Assembly (NCBI GenBank): GCA_964533945.1
Contig: CAZHPA010000009.1
Location: 1 to 53,517 of the forward strand
DNA: 53,517 bases
Direction: 5' to 3'
Source of the DNA: CAZHPA01 sp964533945
Lineage (GTDB): Bacteria > Bacillota > Clostridia > Lachnospirales > WRBF01
Shown here one piece after another: positions 18,164-26,588 of this stretch. Position numbers and translations under genes: made by a program. The notes under the pieces were generated by a model. The model saw nothing but the letters and a program-made list of their open reading frames with translations. It was not told where the DNA came from and did no database searches. Numbering within the stretch: position 1 is the first letter of the stretch; each line of letters starts with the position of its first letter.

Positions 18164-18718
18164 CTATATAGACATTATGTCTTTGTTTTTAGCATCAATC
18201 ATTTTATCAATTTCTGCAACGCTTTTGTCTGTTAGCTTTTGAATTTCTTCTTCTAATGATTTTCTTTCATCTTCTGTAATTTCACTTTTTTTCTCTAACT
18301 TTTTAAATTCGTCAATGCCGTCACGGCGAATATTTCTAATTGCAATTTTAGAATCTTCGCCTTTTTTCTTAATATCTTTTGTTAAAGCTTTGCGGCGCTC
18401 TTCTGTTAGTTCGGGGAAAACAAGCCTAATTACTTTGCCGTCGTTTGTTGGGTTAAGTCCTAAATCGGAAGCTAGAATAGCTTTTTCTATTTTCTTTAAT
18501 GCGCTGCCGTCCCATGGCTGAATTTGCAAAAGTCTTGCTTCGGGAACGGTTATGTTTCCAACTTGATTAATTGGAGTTTGAACGCCATAATTATCAATTG
18601 TAATTTTGTCTAAAACATGAGGGTTTGCACGCCCTGCACGGATTGAAGTAAATTCTGTTTCTAATGATTTAATAGATTTTTGCATTTTGTCTTCGTAAGG
18701 TTTAGTACGTGTTGACAT
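18164..18718 (-). CDS. frr: Ribosome recycling factor
   Basis: RRF splits post-termination ribosomes together with EF-G. The 184-residue sequence has the family core: IRAGRANPHVLDKITIDNYG near residue 27, the PWD..AL segment near residue 68, and the C-terminal helix DIKKKGEDSKIAIRNIRRDG near 119. It is second in the operon, 40 bp after pyrH, with GGAGG before the ATG. Confidence 0.97.
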   Translation of the reverse strand: MSTRTKPYEDKMQKSIKSLETEFTSIRAGRANPHVLDKITIDNYGVQTPINQVGNITVPEARLLQIQPWDGSALKKIEKAILASDLGLNPTNDGKVIRLVFPELTEERRKALTKDIKKKGEDSKIAIRNIRRDGIDEFKKLEKKSEITEDERKSLEEEIQKLTDKSVAEIDKMIDAKNKDIMSI

Positions 18719-18758
18719 AAATTTTCCTCCTGATTTTTGTTATTTTTAGTTTTTTTAT

Positions 18759-19514
18759 TTATTGTAGGTTATCGTAAAAAACGTCTTCGACACCTTTTAA
18801 AACTTTAGTTCCGCCTATATTAAAAATTTCGTCATTATTTTGGCAAGCTATAACAATTCCGTTTTCCTTTTCAGGATTAAATACGACAGACGGAATAGAA
18901 AAGTCTTTTCCATATAAAAGGCTAATTGCTGAAGCATCGGCAAAATCTAAACGATTTTTAATTATTGTTTCATATGAAACAATTTTATACGTTTTGTAAT
19001 CATTATATTTGTTTGGGTCTTTATCACAAACTCCGTTGGTGTTGCTTTTGGCAAAAAGAACTGCATCAGCTTCAAGCTCTCTTGCTCTTAGCGAAACTAT
19101 AGTGTCGGTTGTAAAAAATGGGTGTCCTGTTCCGCCTGCAAAAACCGCAACTGTGTTGCTTTGCAAATATTTAATTGCACGCTCTACTGAAAAAACTTCT
19201 GTAAATTCATTAACGCTAAACGGGGTTATGGCAACAGAAGGTACGCCAGCTGATACAAGCGCTTCGCACAAATATATGCCGTTCATAACAGTTGCAACCA
19301 TGCCTATTTGGTCTGCTTTTGTACTACTCATTTTAACAGATTTTGAACGCCCACGCCAAAAATTTCCGCCGCCAACAACAAGTGCAACTTCTGTTTTTAG
19401 GCTTATTAATTCGGAAACTTCTGAAACTATTTTTTGAACATTTTGTTCAACAAAGCCGCCGCTTTTTCCGCCAATCATTTCGCCGCTAACTTTTATAATT
19501 ACACGTTTAAACAA
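18759..19514 (-). CDS. pyrH: UMP kinase
   Basis: PyrH phosphorylates UMP to UDP and belongs to the amino acid kinase superfamily. Near the N-terminus are KVSGEMIGG and VVGGGNFWRGR; GGTGHPFFTTDT and LRARELEADAVLFAKSNTNGV follow at about 130-165. It has 251 residues, about a dozen more than usual at the C-terminus. The start is TTG with GGGAGG upstream. It heads the six-gene operon and is divergent from gerAA, unlike the common rpsB-tsf-pyrH order. Confidence 0.96.
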   Translation of the reverse strand: MFKRVIIKVSGEMIGGKSGGFVEQNVQKIVSEVSELISLKTEVALVVGGGNFWRGRSKSVKMSSTKADQIGMVATVMNGIYLCEALVSAGVPSVAITPFSVNEFTEVFSVERAIKYLQSNTVAVFAGGTGHPFFTTDTIVSLRARELEADAVLFAKSNTNGVCDKDPNKYNDYKTYKIVSYETIIKNRLDFADASAISLLYGKDFSIPSVVFNPEKENGIVIACQNNDEIFNIGGTKVLKGVEDVFYDNLQ

Positions 19515-19691
19515 TTAGTACTCCTCCCGTTATATTTAATTCTATATTTTAACATATTAACACATTTTGGAATTAAATGCTACAATTCATACAAAAAATC
19601 AAATAAAAAATTAAACAAAAAATAAGCTGTTTCTAGGCTATGCATAAATTTCTTAAAAAGCCAAAAACTAACTAAAAAGCGAGGTGATTAA

Positions 19692-21209
19692 GTGGAACTT
19701 GTAGAAAATATTGAACAAAATATTTTACAACTTGAACAAGCATTTAAAGATTGCGGCGATTTAGTTAAAAGAAAGTTTCCTGTTGGGGAAAATGGGCAAT
19801 TAGTTTATATAGCGTATATTGATGGAATGGTAAACTCATCATTAATTAATGAAAATGTAGTATCACAGCTAATAGTTAGCATTCGCCTAACTTCCCAATC
19901 CAAAGCAAGCCTTAGCCAAAATATATTTGATGCATTAAAAGACGGCGGAGTAACAGTTGCCGATTTAAAAGAAACAAATAAGTTTGACGACGCAACGCTA
20001 AGTATGATGTCTGGCGATACTGTACTTTTTATTGATGGCTTTGCTAAAGCAATTATTCTTTCAACAAAAGGCTTCTCGAACAGAGGCGTTCAATCTCCTG
20101 ATACAGAAGTTGTTATTCAAGGCTCAAAAGATGCATTTAGCGAATCTATTAGAACTAATACAATGTTAATTAGACGGCGCATACGTGATACTGCACTAAA
20201 AATTGTTCAAAAAAAGGTTGGAAGAAGAAGTAAAACAGATGTTGCGCTTGTATATTTGGAAGACGTTGTTCGCCCACAAATTTTGCAAGAAGCTATAGAA
20301 AGAATCGACAACATAGATATTGATGCAATACTTGAAAGCGGATATGTTGAACAACTTATTGAGGAAGATTGGCTTTCTCCTTTCCCCCAAGCACAAACAA
20401 CAGAACGCCCAGATAAAGCTTCTGCTGCAATTTTGGAAGGAAGAATTGCAATTATTGTTGATAATTCCCCATTTGTACTTATAATACCGGCAACAATAGA
20501 CACGTTTTTTCAATCCCCTGACGACTATTACCAGCGGTTTGAAATAGCGTCTTTTATTAGATTAATTAGGTTTGTTGCTGCTTTTGGTGCTATGTGTTTT
20601 CCGGGGCTATATATTGCAATTGCAACGTATCACCCTTCAATGCTTCCAATGCAGCTTGCATTTAAATTTGCCGGTTCAAGGCAAACCGTTCCGTTTACAG
20701 CGGTTATTGAAGTACTTATTATGGAAATTGCATTCGAGCTTTTAAGAGAAGCCGGAATAAGGCTTCCTGCCCCAATAGGCGGCACGATAGGAATTGTTGG
20801 CGGTATAGTAATTGGGCAAGCCGCTGTTGAAGCCGGCATAGTTAGCCCAATTGTTGTAATTATAGTTGCACTTACGGGCATTTGCAGCTTTGTTCTTCCT
20901 CATATTTCGCTTGTTAATGCATATAGGATTTTAAAATATTTAATAATTGCGCTATCATCTATGTTTGGATTTTTGGGCTTTTGGCTTGCGCTTTTAATTA
21001 TTATAATTCATGTATGCTCTTTAAAAAGCTTCGGCATTCCGTATATGTTCCCATTTGTATCCGGCAGTATTAACGACTATTCCGACATTAAAGATACAAT
21101 TTTTAGATTCCCACTATTTTCAATGAAAAAACGCCCCATTTTTTCCAACCCGTCTTCGGCAGTTAGGTTAAATGTGCAAAAAAGCGGAAACAAAAGAAAG
21201 AAAGAATAG
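19692..21209 (+). CDS. Spore germination receptor subunit A (GerAA family)
   Basis: GerA-type receptors sit in the spore inner membrane and sense small-molecule germinants. This subunit has a soluble N-terminal region of about 280 residues, including IQGSKDAFSESIRTNT and RRRIRDTALKI. It is followed by about five hydrophobic helices with the conserved PFTAVIEVLIMEIAFELLRE and PAPIGGTIGIVGGIVIGQAA. The length is 505 residues. The start is GTG, with GAGGTGA upstream. It leads the tricistronic gerAA-AB-AC operon. Confidence 0.95.
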   Translation: MELVENIEQNILQLEQAFKDCGDLVKRKFPVGENGQLVYIAYIDGMVNSSLINENVVSQLIVSIRLTSQSKASLSQNIFDALKDGGVTVADLKETNKFDDATLSMMSGDTVLFIDGFAKAIILSTKGFSNRGVQSPDTEVVIQGSKDAFSESIRTNTMLIRRRIRDTALKIVQKKVGRRSKTDVALVYLEDVVRPQILQEAIERIDNIDIDAILESGYVEQLIEEDWLSPFPQAQTTERPDKASAAILEGRIAIIVDNSPFVLIIPATIDTFFQSPDDYYQRFEIASFIRLIRFVAAFGAMCFPGLYIAIATYHPSMLPMQLAFKFAGSRQTVPFTAVIEVLIMEIAFELLREAGIRLPAPIGGTIGIVGGIVIGQAAVEAGIVSPIVVIIVALTGICSFVLPHISLVNAYRILKYLIIALSSMFGFLGFWLALLIIIIHVCSLKSFGIPYMFPFVSGSINDYSDIKDTIFRFPLFSMKKRPIFSNPSSAVRLNVQKSGNKRKKE

Positions 21210-21236
21210 ATACGGAAATAGAAGGGAGAAAGAATA

Positions 21237-22340
21237 GTGATATTTTTTAATGACAAAATTTCCGTAAGACAGCTTCAAATTTTGCTCATATTAGATATTT
21301 TTGGAACAGGCGTAATTGTGCTTCCACGCCGTGTTGCACTTTTTGCAAATCAAGATGGCTTTATAGTAATAATTTTATCAACGCTTGTTGCAATAGCGTA
21401 TGCGCTTTTAATTACTTCTGTTGCAAAGCTTTTCCCAAATGATGACTTTGTAACGTACAGCTCTAAAATATTATCAAGACCTGTTGGGGTTATTTTGTCG
21501 CTTGGGTTTGTTGCAAAAATTATTATAAATGCGGCAATGGAACTTAGATTTTTTGGGGAAATAGTAAAGCAAACATTGTTGTTTAATACACCTTTTTGGA
21601 TTGTTTGTATGTTAATGGTTTTGGTTTCGGGCTATGCAGCATCAAAAGGCTATGAAGCAAGGGCAAGAATTGGTGAAATTATAATACTTTTGGTTTTAGT
21701 TCCGCTTTTATTTGTTTTTATAGTTGCATGCTTCGACCTTAACCTTTCAAACATTATGCCTGTTATGATAACGCCGCCATCCGACTTAATAAAAGGCGCT
21801 TTTTTCTGCGGCATATCGTTTACAGGGCTTGAATTTTGCTTTTTGGTTTTCCCGTTTATAAACACTCCAGATAAAGTTAGGAAAGGCGTTGTGTCGGTTA
21901 TAGCGCTAATAGGTATATTTATGCTTTTTATAACAGTTGTTACGCTTGCCAAATTTGGGGCGCTTGATGTTAAAGAACAGCTTTGGCCTGTGCTTGAAGT
22001 AATGGATGTAACAAGGCTTTCGGGTTCATTTGCATCAAGACAAGAGGCCTTTATAATGAGCTTTTTTATAATTTCCGTATTTGCAATAGTTAATGCTGGG
22101 TTATTTTTTTCATCGCTTCTATTAAAAAGCGTTTTTGGCATAGGTTCGCATTCTAAGCATATATTTGCCTGCTCTATTATTATTTTTGTGGTTTCGCTAA
22201 TGCCAAGAAATATTGCAGATGTCTACGATATAATGAACTTTATGTTTATTACATTTGGGCTGTGCTATTTTTTAATCGTTCCAATGCTAATGCTTATTGT
22301 TGCAAAAATTAGAAACTTGGGAGGGAAGCATAATGCGTAA
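21237..22340 (+). CDS. Spore germination receptor subunit B (GerAB family, APC-type)
   Basis: GerAB proteins have ten membrane segments with an amino-acid/polyamine transporter fold and bind the germinant. The 367-residue sequence shows regular 20-residue hydrophobic stretches and begins ISVRQLQILLILDIFGTGV, typical of the family. The GTG start follows AGAAGGGAG. Its last 8 bp overlap the gerAC start, which points to translational coupling. Confidence 0.94.
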   Translation: MIFFNDKISVRQLQILLILDIFGTGVIVLPRRVALFANQDGFIVIILSTLVAIAYALLITSVAKLFPNDDFVTYSSKILSRPVGVILSLGFVAKIIINAAMELRFFGEIVKQTLLFNTPFWIVCMLMVLVSGYAASKGYEARARIGEIIILLVLVPLLFVFIVACFDLNLSNIMPVMITPPSDLIKGAFFCGISFTGLEFCFLVFPFINTPDKVRKGVVSVIALIGIFMLFITVVTLAKFGALDVKEQLWPVLEVMDVTRLSGSFASRQEAFIMSFFIISVFAIVNAGLFFSSLLLKSVFGIGSHSKHIFACSIIIFVVSLMPRNIADVYDIMNFMFITFGLCYFLIVPMLMLIVAKIRNLGGKHNA

Positions 22341-24006
22341 ATTAATTGTTATATTGCTTCCGCTTCTACTTTGCGGCTGCTTTGATAAAGTGGAACTTGA
22401 AGACAGAGGATTTGTTGTTTCTATAGGCATTGATAAGTTTAAAGAAGAAGATGTTAAAAACATAAATATAAACGGTGCTTCAATTGAAATGAGTGCAAAA
22501 GACCAAAATAGCCAAAATAAAAAAGAAGGCAAAGAACAGGATAAAGACAAAGAGCAAGATAAGGATAAAGAGCAAGAACAAGATAAAGAAAAAAGCAAAG
22601 ATAAAGATAAAGAACAGGTTAAAGATAAAGAACAAGATAAAGACGAAAAAAAAGAACAAGATAAAGAAAAAATCAAAGACGCAGATAAAGAACAGAATAA
22701 ACACAAAGAAAAAGAACAAGAACAGGATAAAGAAAAAAGCAAAGATACAGAAAAACCTGAAGAAGAAGTTAGCGCTTTTGGCGAAGGAACACAAATTACG
22801 GAAGAAGAAAATGCTGTGGAAGCAGAAGAACAAAATAATGTTTTAACAGAAGAAAATAACCCCGAACAAAATCAAAAGCCAGAAAATCAAGACAAACAAT
22901 ATAACCAAGACGAAACAAAAGATAAATCTAAACAAAACAATAAAGACGAAAAGAAAAAAGACGGCGAAAGCACAGAAAAACAAGACAAAAACAGCCTTAG
23001 CTTTTCAACCCAAAACCGCTTTACAGTTTCAATGGCAATGCCGAATATGGCTACTTTTTCGGGTAAAGGCGGCGGAGAAGGCAAAAATAAATTTGTTAAA
23101 ATTGCCTCAAATGAAACAATTTCTGCTGCAATGTATTTCACAGACAGCTATTCAAGCAAAAAACTATATTTTGGTTTAGCCAAAGTTGCTATTTTGGGAA
23201 ACGAGCTTTTAAAAGACGAACAATTGTTTAAAGAAACTATAGATGCTTTAGAAAGAAATAGGCAAATTAGCCGCAAACTTGTTGTATTATCAACGCAAGA
23301 AGAAGCAAGGAAAATTTTAGAATCGGAAGTAACATCTGAACCTATGGTTGGAATGTTTGTTTCAAATTTTTATAAAAATAATCAAGGAAATTATGCAATT
23401 ACGTTTCTTCAAGATTTAGAAAGTTTAATTAGAAGTTTGCGCCAAACAGGAAATGCTGTTATTCCTAAAATTGAATTAAAAAATGAGGAACTAAAACTTG
23501 GCGGCGCAGCAATAATTAAAAACTATAAATTAATTGGGCAGCTTGATGATAAAAAAACACGTGGCTATTTATGGGTTAAAGGAAAAGGACAAGGTGGAGA
23601 AGTTGTTACAAAGTTTTACAATAATTTTATTCCACTTAAAGTTGACAAAAGCAAAAGTAAATTAACTTTCTCTGAAACTTCTAATGGAATCTTATGCAAC
23701 ATTTTAATTGATATTGAAGGCGATATTGAGGAGTTTACATTTAAAGATAAAACACTTTCAGATAAAAATAAACTTAAAGAACTTTGTCGTGTATATGAAC
23801 AAATTATTTCAAGCGAAATTATTGAAACTATAGATTTATTTCAGACTCAATATAAAGTTGATGGGTTGGAATTTTTAGTTGAATTAAAGAAAAAAGACTA
23901 TGAGTTGTATAAAAAAATAGAAGGAAATCTTGATGAGGCATTTAGTAAAATGACATTTGTTCCTAATGTTAAAGTTGCAATAAACGGAACAGGGGCAATT
24001 AAATAA
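22333..24006 (+). CDS. Spore germination receptor lipoprotein subunit C (GerAC family) with large charged insertion
   Basis: GerAC subunits are lipoproteins of about 370-400 residues; this one has 557. The start chosen is the ATG at 22333, with GGGAGG upstream and a signal peptide ending LLLCGC, so Cys16 is the predicted lipidated residue. An earlier in-frame ATG at 22297 would put 12 residues before the signal peptide. After the first strand (FVVSIGIDK) residues about 57-220 are nearly all Lys, Glu, Asp, Gln and Asn in (K/D)KEQDK-like repeats. The normal GerAC fold then resumes (FTVSMAMPN, YFGLAKVAILGNEL). The underlying DNA is a GATAAAGAACAA-type tandem array. Confidence 0.93.
   Translation: MRKLIVILLPLLLCGCFDKVELEDRGFVVSIGIDKFKEEDVKNININGASIEMSAKDQNSQNKKEGKEQDKDKEQDKDKEQEQDKEKSKDKDKEQVKDKEQDKDEKKEQDKEKIKDADKEQNKHKEKEQEQDKEKSKDTEKPEEEVSAFGEGTQITEEENAVEAEEQNNVLTEENNPEQNQKPENQDKQYNQDETKDKSKQNNKDEKKKDGESTEKQDKNSLSFSTQNRFTVSMAMPNMATFSGKGGGEGKNKFVKIASNETISAAMYFTDSYSSKKLYFGLAKVAILGNELLKDEQLFKETIDALERNRQISRKLVVLSTQEEARKILESEVTSEPMVGMFVSNFYKNNQGNYAITFLQDLESLIRSLRQTGNAVIPKIELKNEELKLGGAAIIKNYKLIGQLDDKKTRGYLWVKGKGQGGEVVTKFYNNFIPLKVDKSKSKLTFSETSNGILCNILIDIEGDIEEFTFKDKTLSDKNKLKELCRVYEQIISSEIIETIDLFQTQYKVDGLEFLVELKKKDYELYKKIEGNLDEAFSKMTFVPNVKVAINGTGAIK
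22530..22745 (+). repeat. GATAAAGAACAA-type tandem array inside gerAC
   Basis: The coding strand is built from variants of GATAAAGA(A/G)CAA and GATAAAGAAAAAAGC in 6- and 12-nt steps. The encoded Asp-Lys-Glu-Gln pattern shows the array is in frame. Purine bias leaves long open frames on both strands, which are not genes. Confidence 0.8.
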
Positions 24007-24023
24007 AGTGGCATTAAGCTGCA

Positions 24024-24060
24024 TCAATATAAAGTTGATGGGCTGGAACTTGGTTGAAGA
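24024..24060 (+). pseudogene. Decayed copy of a gerAC 3' segment
   Basis: About 37 bases repeat 23847-23883 of gerAC with a handful of changes, 177 bp away and in the same frame. They encode QYKVDGLE in both places, but the copy runs into TGA after three more codons. It lies beyond the gerAC stop and runs directly into dispersed repeat copy C. Confidence 0.7.
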
Positions 24061-24190
24061 GGCGTTTAGGGGAAAATCGCAACCCCTCATTTCCTATTTA
24101 TTTGTTGTTTTTTCTAAAGAAAGAAAGGGCTTTGCTTTTTCTTTATTAAAAGAAAGGTTTTTGTTCTTAAACCTAAAAAAAGAAATTTAA
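24057..24190 (+). repeat. Dispersed two-hairpin repeat, copy C (3' of gerAC)
   Basis: GGCGTTTAGGGG, AAAATCGCA and ACCCCT form the first hairpin. TTTTTCTAAAGAAAGAAAGGG and further CTTTGCTTTTTC/AAAGAAAGG units form the second part. The order and orientation match the other copies. Confidence 0.75.
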
Positions 24191-24217
24191 AATGCCACAA
24201 CATGTTTTAATGGTTTT

Positions 24218-24410
24218 TTAAAAGCGTTTAGGTGGTTGGGGGATTGCAACCCCCCATGTTTCTTTGCTTCTTTCTTTTTAAAAGAAAGAAGAATGTTTAT
24301 TTCTTCTCCAAAGAAAAGAGCCTTTGCTTCTTTTCTAAAGAAGTTTATAAATAAAAAAGTCCTTGCTTCTTTTATAAAGAATGGTTTTTGCTTTTTTCTA
24401 AATAATGAAT
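24218..24410 (+). repeat. Dispersed two-hairpin repeat, copy D
   Basis: AAAAGCGTTTAGGTGG precedes a GGGGG/CCCCC hairpin with loop ATTGCAA, then TTTCTTTGCTTCTTTC and TTTAAAAGAAAGAAG, a near-perfect second palindrome. Several degenerate CTTTGCTTCTTTTCTAAAGAA units follow. It is directly downstream of copy C, so the gerAC-rpmE gap holds two copies in tandem. Confidence 0.78.
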
Positions 24411-24598
24411 ATGAATATCAATTCAACAACAAACATAATTCAAATGTTTAGTAAGTTAAAAAACTATAAATAAGCGATAGCCAATATGTATTAATTAATT
24501 TTAATTTAGCTTAAAGCTATTAAACATACGTAGTTTTAGACAAAAAGTAATTAATAGCAGAATATTTAGGCTTAATCTAATAAAAACATAGGCAATTA
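24411..24598. other. AT-rich intergenic DNA, nothing recognised
   Basis: Between repeat copy D and the rpmE terminator I find no open frame with a ribosome site, no strong hairpin and no repeat of other window sequence. Confidence 0.5.
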
Positions 24599-24624
24599 AA
24601 AAGGGGCATCAAGCCCCCTTTTTT
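24599..24624 (-). terminator. Terminator of rpmE
   Basis: On the minus strand a GGGGGC/GCCCC stem with a five-base loop, extended by flanking A/T pairs, is followed by TTTTTAATTG, 14 bp after the rpmE stop. Confidence 0.88.
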
Positions 24625-24637
24625 TAATTTAAATAAG

Positions 24638-24841
24638 TTATTGCATATTGTATTTTTTCTTGAATTTTTCAACACGTCCGCCTGCTTCTAAAAGAAGTTT
24701 TTGGCTTCCTGTGTAATATGGATGGCATTTTGAACAAACTTCAACACGAATATCTTGCTTTGTTGAACCTGTTACAAATTCGTTGCCACATCCGCATTTT
24801 ACTTTAGCTTGAAAATATTTTGGATGTATTTCGTCACGCAT
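24638..24841 (-). CDS. rpmE: 50S ribosomal protein L31 (zinc-binding type)
   Basis: L31 bridges the 50S central protuberance and the 30S head. The 67-residue reading begins MRDEIHPKYF; this ATG has GGAGGTGAAATTA upstream, whereas a 13-codon longer frame lacks a ribosome site. CGCG near residue 16 and CSKCH near residue 36 supply the zinc cysteines, marking the C+ form used when zinc is sufficient. It lies between rho and repeats, with its own promoter and terminator. Confidence 0.96.
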   Translation of the reverse strand: MRDEIHPKYFQAKVKCGCGNEFVTGSTKQDIRVEVCSKCHPYYTGSQKLLLEAGGRVEKFKKKYNMQ

Positions 24842-24889
24842 TAATTTCACCTCCAATATTAAATTATTTATGAATTTCAAACTTTAGAA

Positions 24890-24918
24890 AGTATAACATA
24901 AGCGGTTTTAATGTGCAA
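24890..24918 (-). promoter_or_regulatory. Promoter of rpmE
   Basis: On the minus strand TTGCAC, 17-nt spacer, TATACT, about 50 bp before the L31 start and just beyond the rho stop codon. Confidence 0.7.
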
Positions 24919-24924
24919 CATATT

Positions 24925-26508
24925 TTAATATTTCTTCTCAAGTGAATTAATACCACGAATAAATTCATAATTATTTTCTGTTTTAATTAACATATCGGTT
25001 ATTTGTTCTGTTAATTCTGCTGTTGGTAGGTGTGCTGATAATTTACGAATTGTGTATATAGCTTCCATTTCTTGAGCTGTTAATAAGTTTTCTTCACGTC
25101 TTGTTCCAGATTTTAAAATGTCTATTGCAGGAAAAATTCGCTTTTCAGAAAGCCGCCTGTCAAGTACAAGTTCCATATTTCCCGTACCTTTAAATTCTTC
25201 ATAAACCATATCATCTAATTTGCTGCCTGTATCAACAAGAGCTGTTGCCAAAATTGTTAACGAACCGCCTTCTTGCATATTTCTTGCAGCACCAAAAAAT
25301 TTTTTGGGCATGTGAAGTGCAGCAGGGTCTAACCCCCCCGATAAAGTTCTTCCGCTTGGAGGAACAGTTAAGTTGTATGCACGGGAAAGGCGTGTTATGC
25401 TGTCTAAAAGAACAACTAATTCTTTTCCTTGTTCAACTAAACGTTTAGAACGCTCAAGCACCATTTCTGCAACTCTTTTGTGGTGTTCGGGTTGTTCATC
25501 AAATGTTGAATATATAACATCAACATTTTCACCTTTTATAGATTGCTGCATATCTGTTACTTCTTCTGGGCGTTCATCAATTAAAAGTATAATTAAATGC
25601 ATATCGGGATGATTTGTTAAAATGGCTTTTGCGATTTTTTTAAGAAGAACCGTTTTGCCCGCTTTTGGAGGAGCAACAATCATTCCACGCTGCCCCTTGC
25701 CTATTGGTGCTATTAAATCTATTAACCGTGCTGAACGCTCCGTTCGCGAAGTTTCTAAGTGGATTTTTTCAGACGGGAAAATGGGAGTTAAATCTTCAAA
25801 GGCTGGGCGTTTTGATGCAATATCGGGGTTGTCGCCGTTTGTACTTTTAACAAACAAAAGCGCACTAAACTTTTCGCCTTCTTTAGGAATTCTAATGCTG
25901 CCTTTAACAAGGTCGCCTGTTTTTAAATTGAATCGCCTAATTTGCGAAGGGGAAACATAAATATCTTTTGAGCCGGGAAGAAAATTTTCTGTTCTTAAAA
26001 AGCCATAGCCATCTGAAAGTACTTCTAAAACGCCTTCTGCAATAATTCCGCTATCAAGAGCATCTGTTGGCGTTCTTCTTTGCTCTCTAGTTGGGTTGGG
26101 GGTGTATTCCACATTTTCTTCCTTTTTTTCAAATTTTTCAGGTCTTTCGGGTTTTTCTGGTACAACTTCTTGCTCTTTTTTAACTATTGTTTCTGGTTTT
26201 TCTTGTTCTTTTTTAATTGATTCAGATAAAACTGCAGCTTTTCGCTGCAATTCTTCTTTTATTTCTTTTGCTTCTTCCGGTTTTGCCTGTTTTTCAAATT
26301 TTTCCACTTTTTCAATTTTCTCAGTCTTTTGAATTTTTTGAACTTTTTTAGGCGCTTCAGATGTCTTAGGTGTTTTAGATGTTTCAGGTGCTTGATTTTC
26401 GTTAATCCAATCAATTAATTGAGATTTTCTATATGTTTGAACATATTTTAATCCAAGCTTTTTTGCTGTTTCCCGAAGCTCCGGAAGGGTTAGTTTTTTA
26501 GCTTCCAT
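24925..26508 (-). CDS. rho: Transcription termination factor Rho with charged linker
   Basis: Rho is the RNA-dependent hexameric ATPase that ends untranslated transcripts. The N-terminal Rho_N/SAP-like helices are residues 1-38. Residues 40-147 are a Lys/Glu/Pro-rich linker, KTEKIEKVEK in style. The cold-shock RNA-binding domain begins EGVLEVLSDGYGFLR (158-172), Walker A GQRGMIVAPPKAGKT is at 272-286, and the Q- and R-loop regions follow. The length is 527 residues. The only start available is the ATG, since TAA lies in frame eight codons upstream. Its ribosome site is poor (ACGGAAAT), consistent with low or autoregulated translation. Confidence 0.96.
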   Translation of the reverse strand: MEAKKLTLPELRETAKKLGLKYVQTYRKSQLIDWINENQAPETSKTPKTSEAPKKVQKIQKTEKIEKVEKFEKQAKPEEAKEIKEELQRKAAVLSESIKKEQEKPETIVKKEQEVVPEKPERPEKFEKKEENVEYTPNPTREQRRTPTDALDSGIIAEGVLEVLSDGYGFLRTENFLPGSKDIYVSPSQIRRFNLKTGDLVKGSIRIPKEGEKFSALLFVKSTNGDNPDIASKRPAFEDLTPIFPSEKIHLETSRTERSARLIDLIAPIGKGQRGMIVAPPKAGKTVLLKKIAKAILTNHPDMHLIILLIDERPEEVTDMQQSIKGENVDVIYSTFDEQPEHHKRVAEMVLERSKRLVEQGKELVVLLDSITRLSRAYNLTVPPSGRTLSGGLDPAALHMPKKFFGAARNMQEGGSLTILATALVDTGSKLDDMVYEEFKGTGNMELVLDRRLSEKRIFPAIDILKSGTRREENLLTAQEMEAIYTIRKLSAHLPTAELTEQITDMLIKTENNYEFIRGINSLEKKY

Positions 26509-26588
26509 ATTTCCGTTACTGAAAACTTACAAAAGCCTAATATATAATCATTTCAAGCTTATCAATAACGGTTTCACCTCCTTAGTTT

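Noticed and set aside
22297..22332. An ATG 12 codons upstream as the gerAC start.
   Set aside because: It would place charged residues before the lipoprotein signal peptide and lacks a ribosome site; GGGAGG fits the ATG at 22333.
22493..22846. Open frames on both strands through the gerAC charged repeat (plus frame 2 and two minus frames).
   Set aside because: They arise from the purine-rich tandem array, have extreme Lys/Ile or Phe/Leu/Ser composition and no ribosome site; the gerAC frame explains the region.
24008..24451. Two plus-strand frames of 60 and 71 codons between gerAC and rpmE.
   Set aside because: They consist of the dispersed repeat sequence, have no ribosome sites and differ between repeat copies.
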